The notes below the pieces were generated by a model. The model was not told where the DNA came from, ran no database searches, and saw only the letters and a list, made by a program, of their open reading frames with translations. A program made the position numbers and the translations under genes. From Thermoplasmata archaeon (GTDB lineage Archaea > Thermoplasmatota > Thermoplasmata > Lutacidiplasmatales > UBA184), in the NCBI GenBank assembly GCA_021828715.1, contig JAJZDF010000002.1, positions 1 to 14,060 on the forward strand: a stretch of 14,060 nt of DNA, written 5' to 3'. Each line of letters opens with the position of its first letter. Position 1 is the first letter of the stretch. Below, one piece after another: positions 13,899 through 14,060 of the stretch.

Positions 13899-14060
13899 TG
13901 CGACCCGATACCCACCCCCATGCGGGGTTCGGACGGGAGCCTCCCGGACGGGCCTCTCGACCCCGCGGGCGGCGCCGTTCGCGGCCCTGAGGCTCTCTCA
14001 CCGTAGCGCGCCGTTCCCTCGCGGCCGGAGGCCTCCGGGACGGTCCCGGATGCTTCGGGA
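13899..14060. other. Window end: no gene, overlapping palindromes
   Basis: No convincing coding frame or RNA gene is seen. A short ATG frame at 13920 stops after 28 codons and lacks promoter or ribosome-site support. Near the end are two perfect palindromes that overlap: CCGGAGGCCTCCGG (14025-14038) and the odd palindrome TCCGGGAC-G-GTCCCGGA (14034-14050). An upstream GCGGGGT (13922-13928) pairs with ACCCCGC further on. These could be operator-like sites of a gene beyond the window or GC-rich chance. Confidence 0.4.

Noticed and set aside
13920..14006. Short plus-strand frame of 28 codons after the surface-protein gene
   Set aside because: No TATA box at a suitable distance, no ribosome site, no recognisable features; it lies across GC-rich inverted repeats.
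1..14060. CRISPR array, insertion sequence, integrase or toxin-antitoxin genes
   Set aside because: No spaced direct repeats, transposase or integrase motifs, or paired small genes were seen on either strand.

Overview
This window reads as a chromosomal segment of a high-GC archaeon (roughly 70% G+C by eye). The archaeal signs are: a KEOPS subunit (Cgi121); a Cdc48/VAT-type double AAA+ ATPase; tRNA genes without an encoded CCA; one tRNA gene interrupted by an intron bounded by a bulge-helix-bulge (BHB) motif; TATA-like boxes 25-30 nt upstream of several starts, implying leaderless mRNAs; and a large glycosylation-sequon-rich surface protein with a signal peptide and one C-terminal membrane anchor. 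Bacterial-type MutS/MutL plus this kind of surface protein suggests a euryarchaeal lineage, perhaps a GC-rich Thermoplasmatota. That placement is inference.

Layout. (1) Positions 2-388, + strand: the 3' end of a GT-B (family 4-like) glycosyltransferase. (2) Positions 389-5326, - strand: a compact three-gene operon, mutS, mutL and a small predicted PD-(D/E)XK nuclease. It has one TATA box before mutS, a 4-bp GTGA overlap between mutS and mutL, and a 1-nt gap before the nuclease gene. The nuclease stop codon directly abuts the glycosyltransferase stop codon. (3) Positions 5426-5673, - strand: tRNA-Ser(UGA) and tRNA-Gly(UCC). The Gly gene carries a 31-nt intron inside the T-loop with a complete BHB. 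(4) Positions 5714-6897, - strand: a metallo-beta-lactamase hydrolase of the ETHE1/glyoxalase II type overlapping cgi121. (5) Positions 6943-7839, - strand: an unrecognised protein, divergent from cdc48. (6) Positions 8165-10387, + strand: cdc48, whose product ends in an HbYX-like tripeptide. (7) Positions 10494-13847, + strand: a 1117-residue surface protein. (8) The last 200 nt hold a pyrimidine-rich terminator-like tract and overlapping palindromes, with no gene.

Functional reading. The first operon looks like a self-contained mismatch-repair cassette: mismatch recognition (MutS), a nicking-competent MutL with an intact DQHA metal-binding motif, and a co-translated extra nuclease. The middle block touches tRNA biology: two tRNAs lie next to a subunit of the complex that makes t6A in ANN-decoding tRNAs. 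Cdc48 is the protein-unfolding motor likely to feed the 20S proteasome. The best candidates for something little described are the MutSL-linked nuclease and the T-loop intron.
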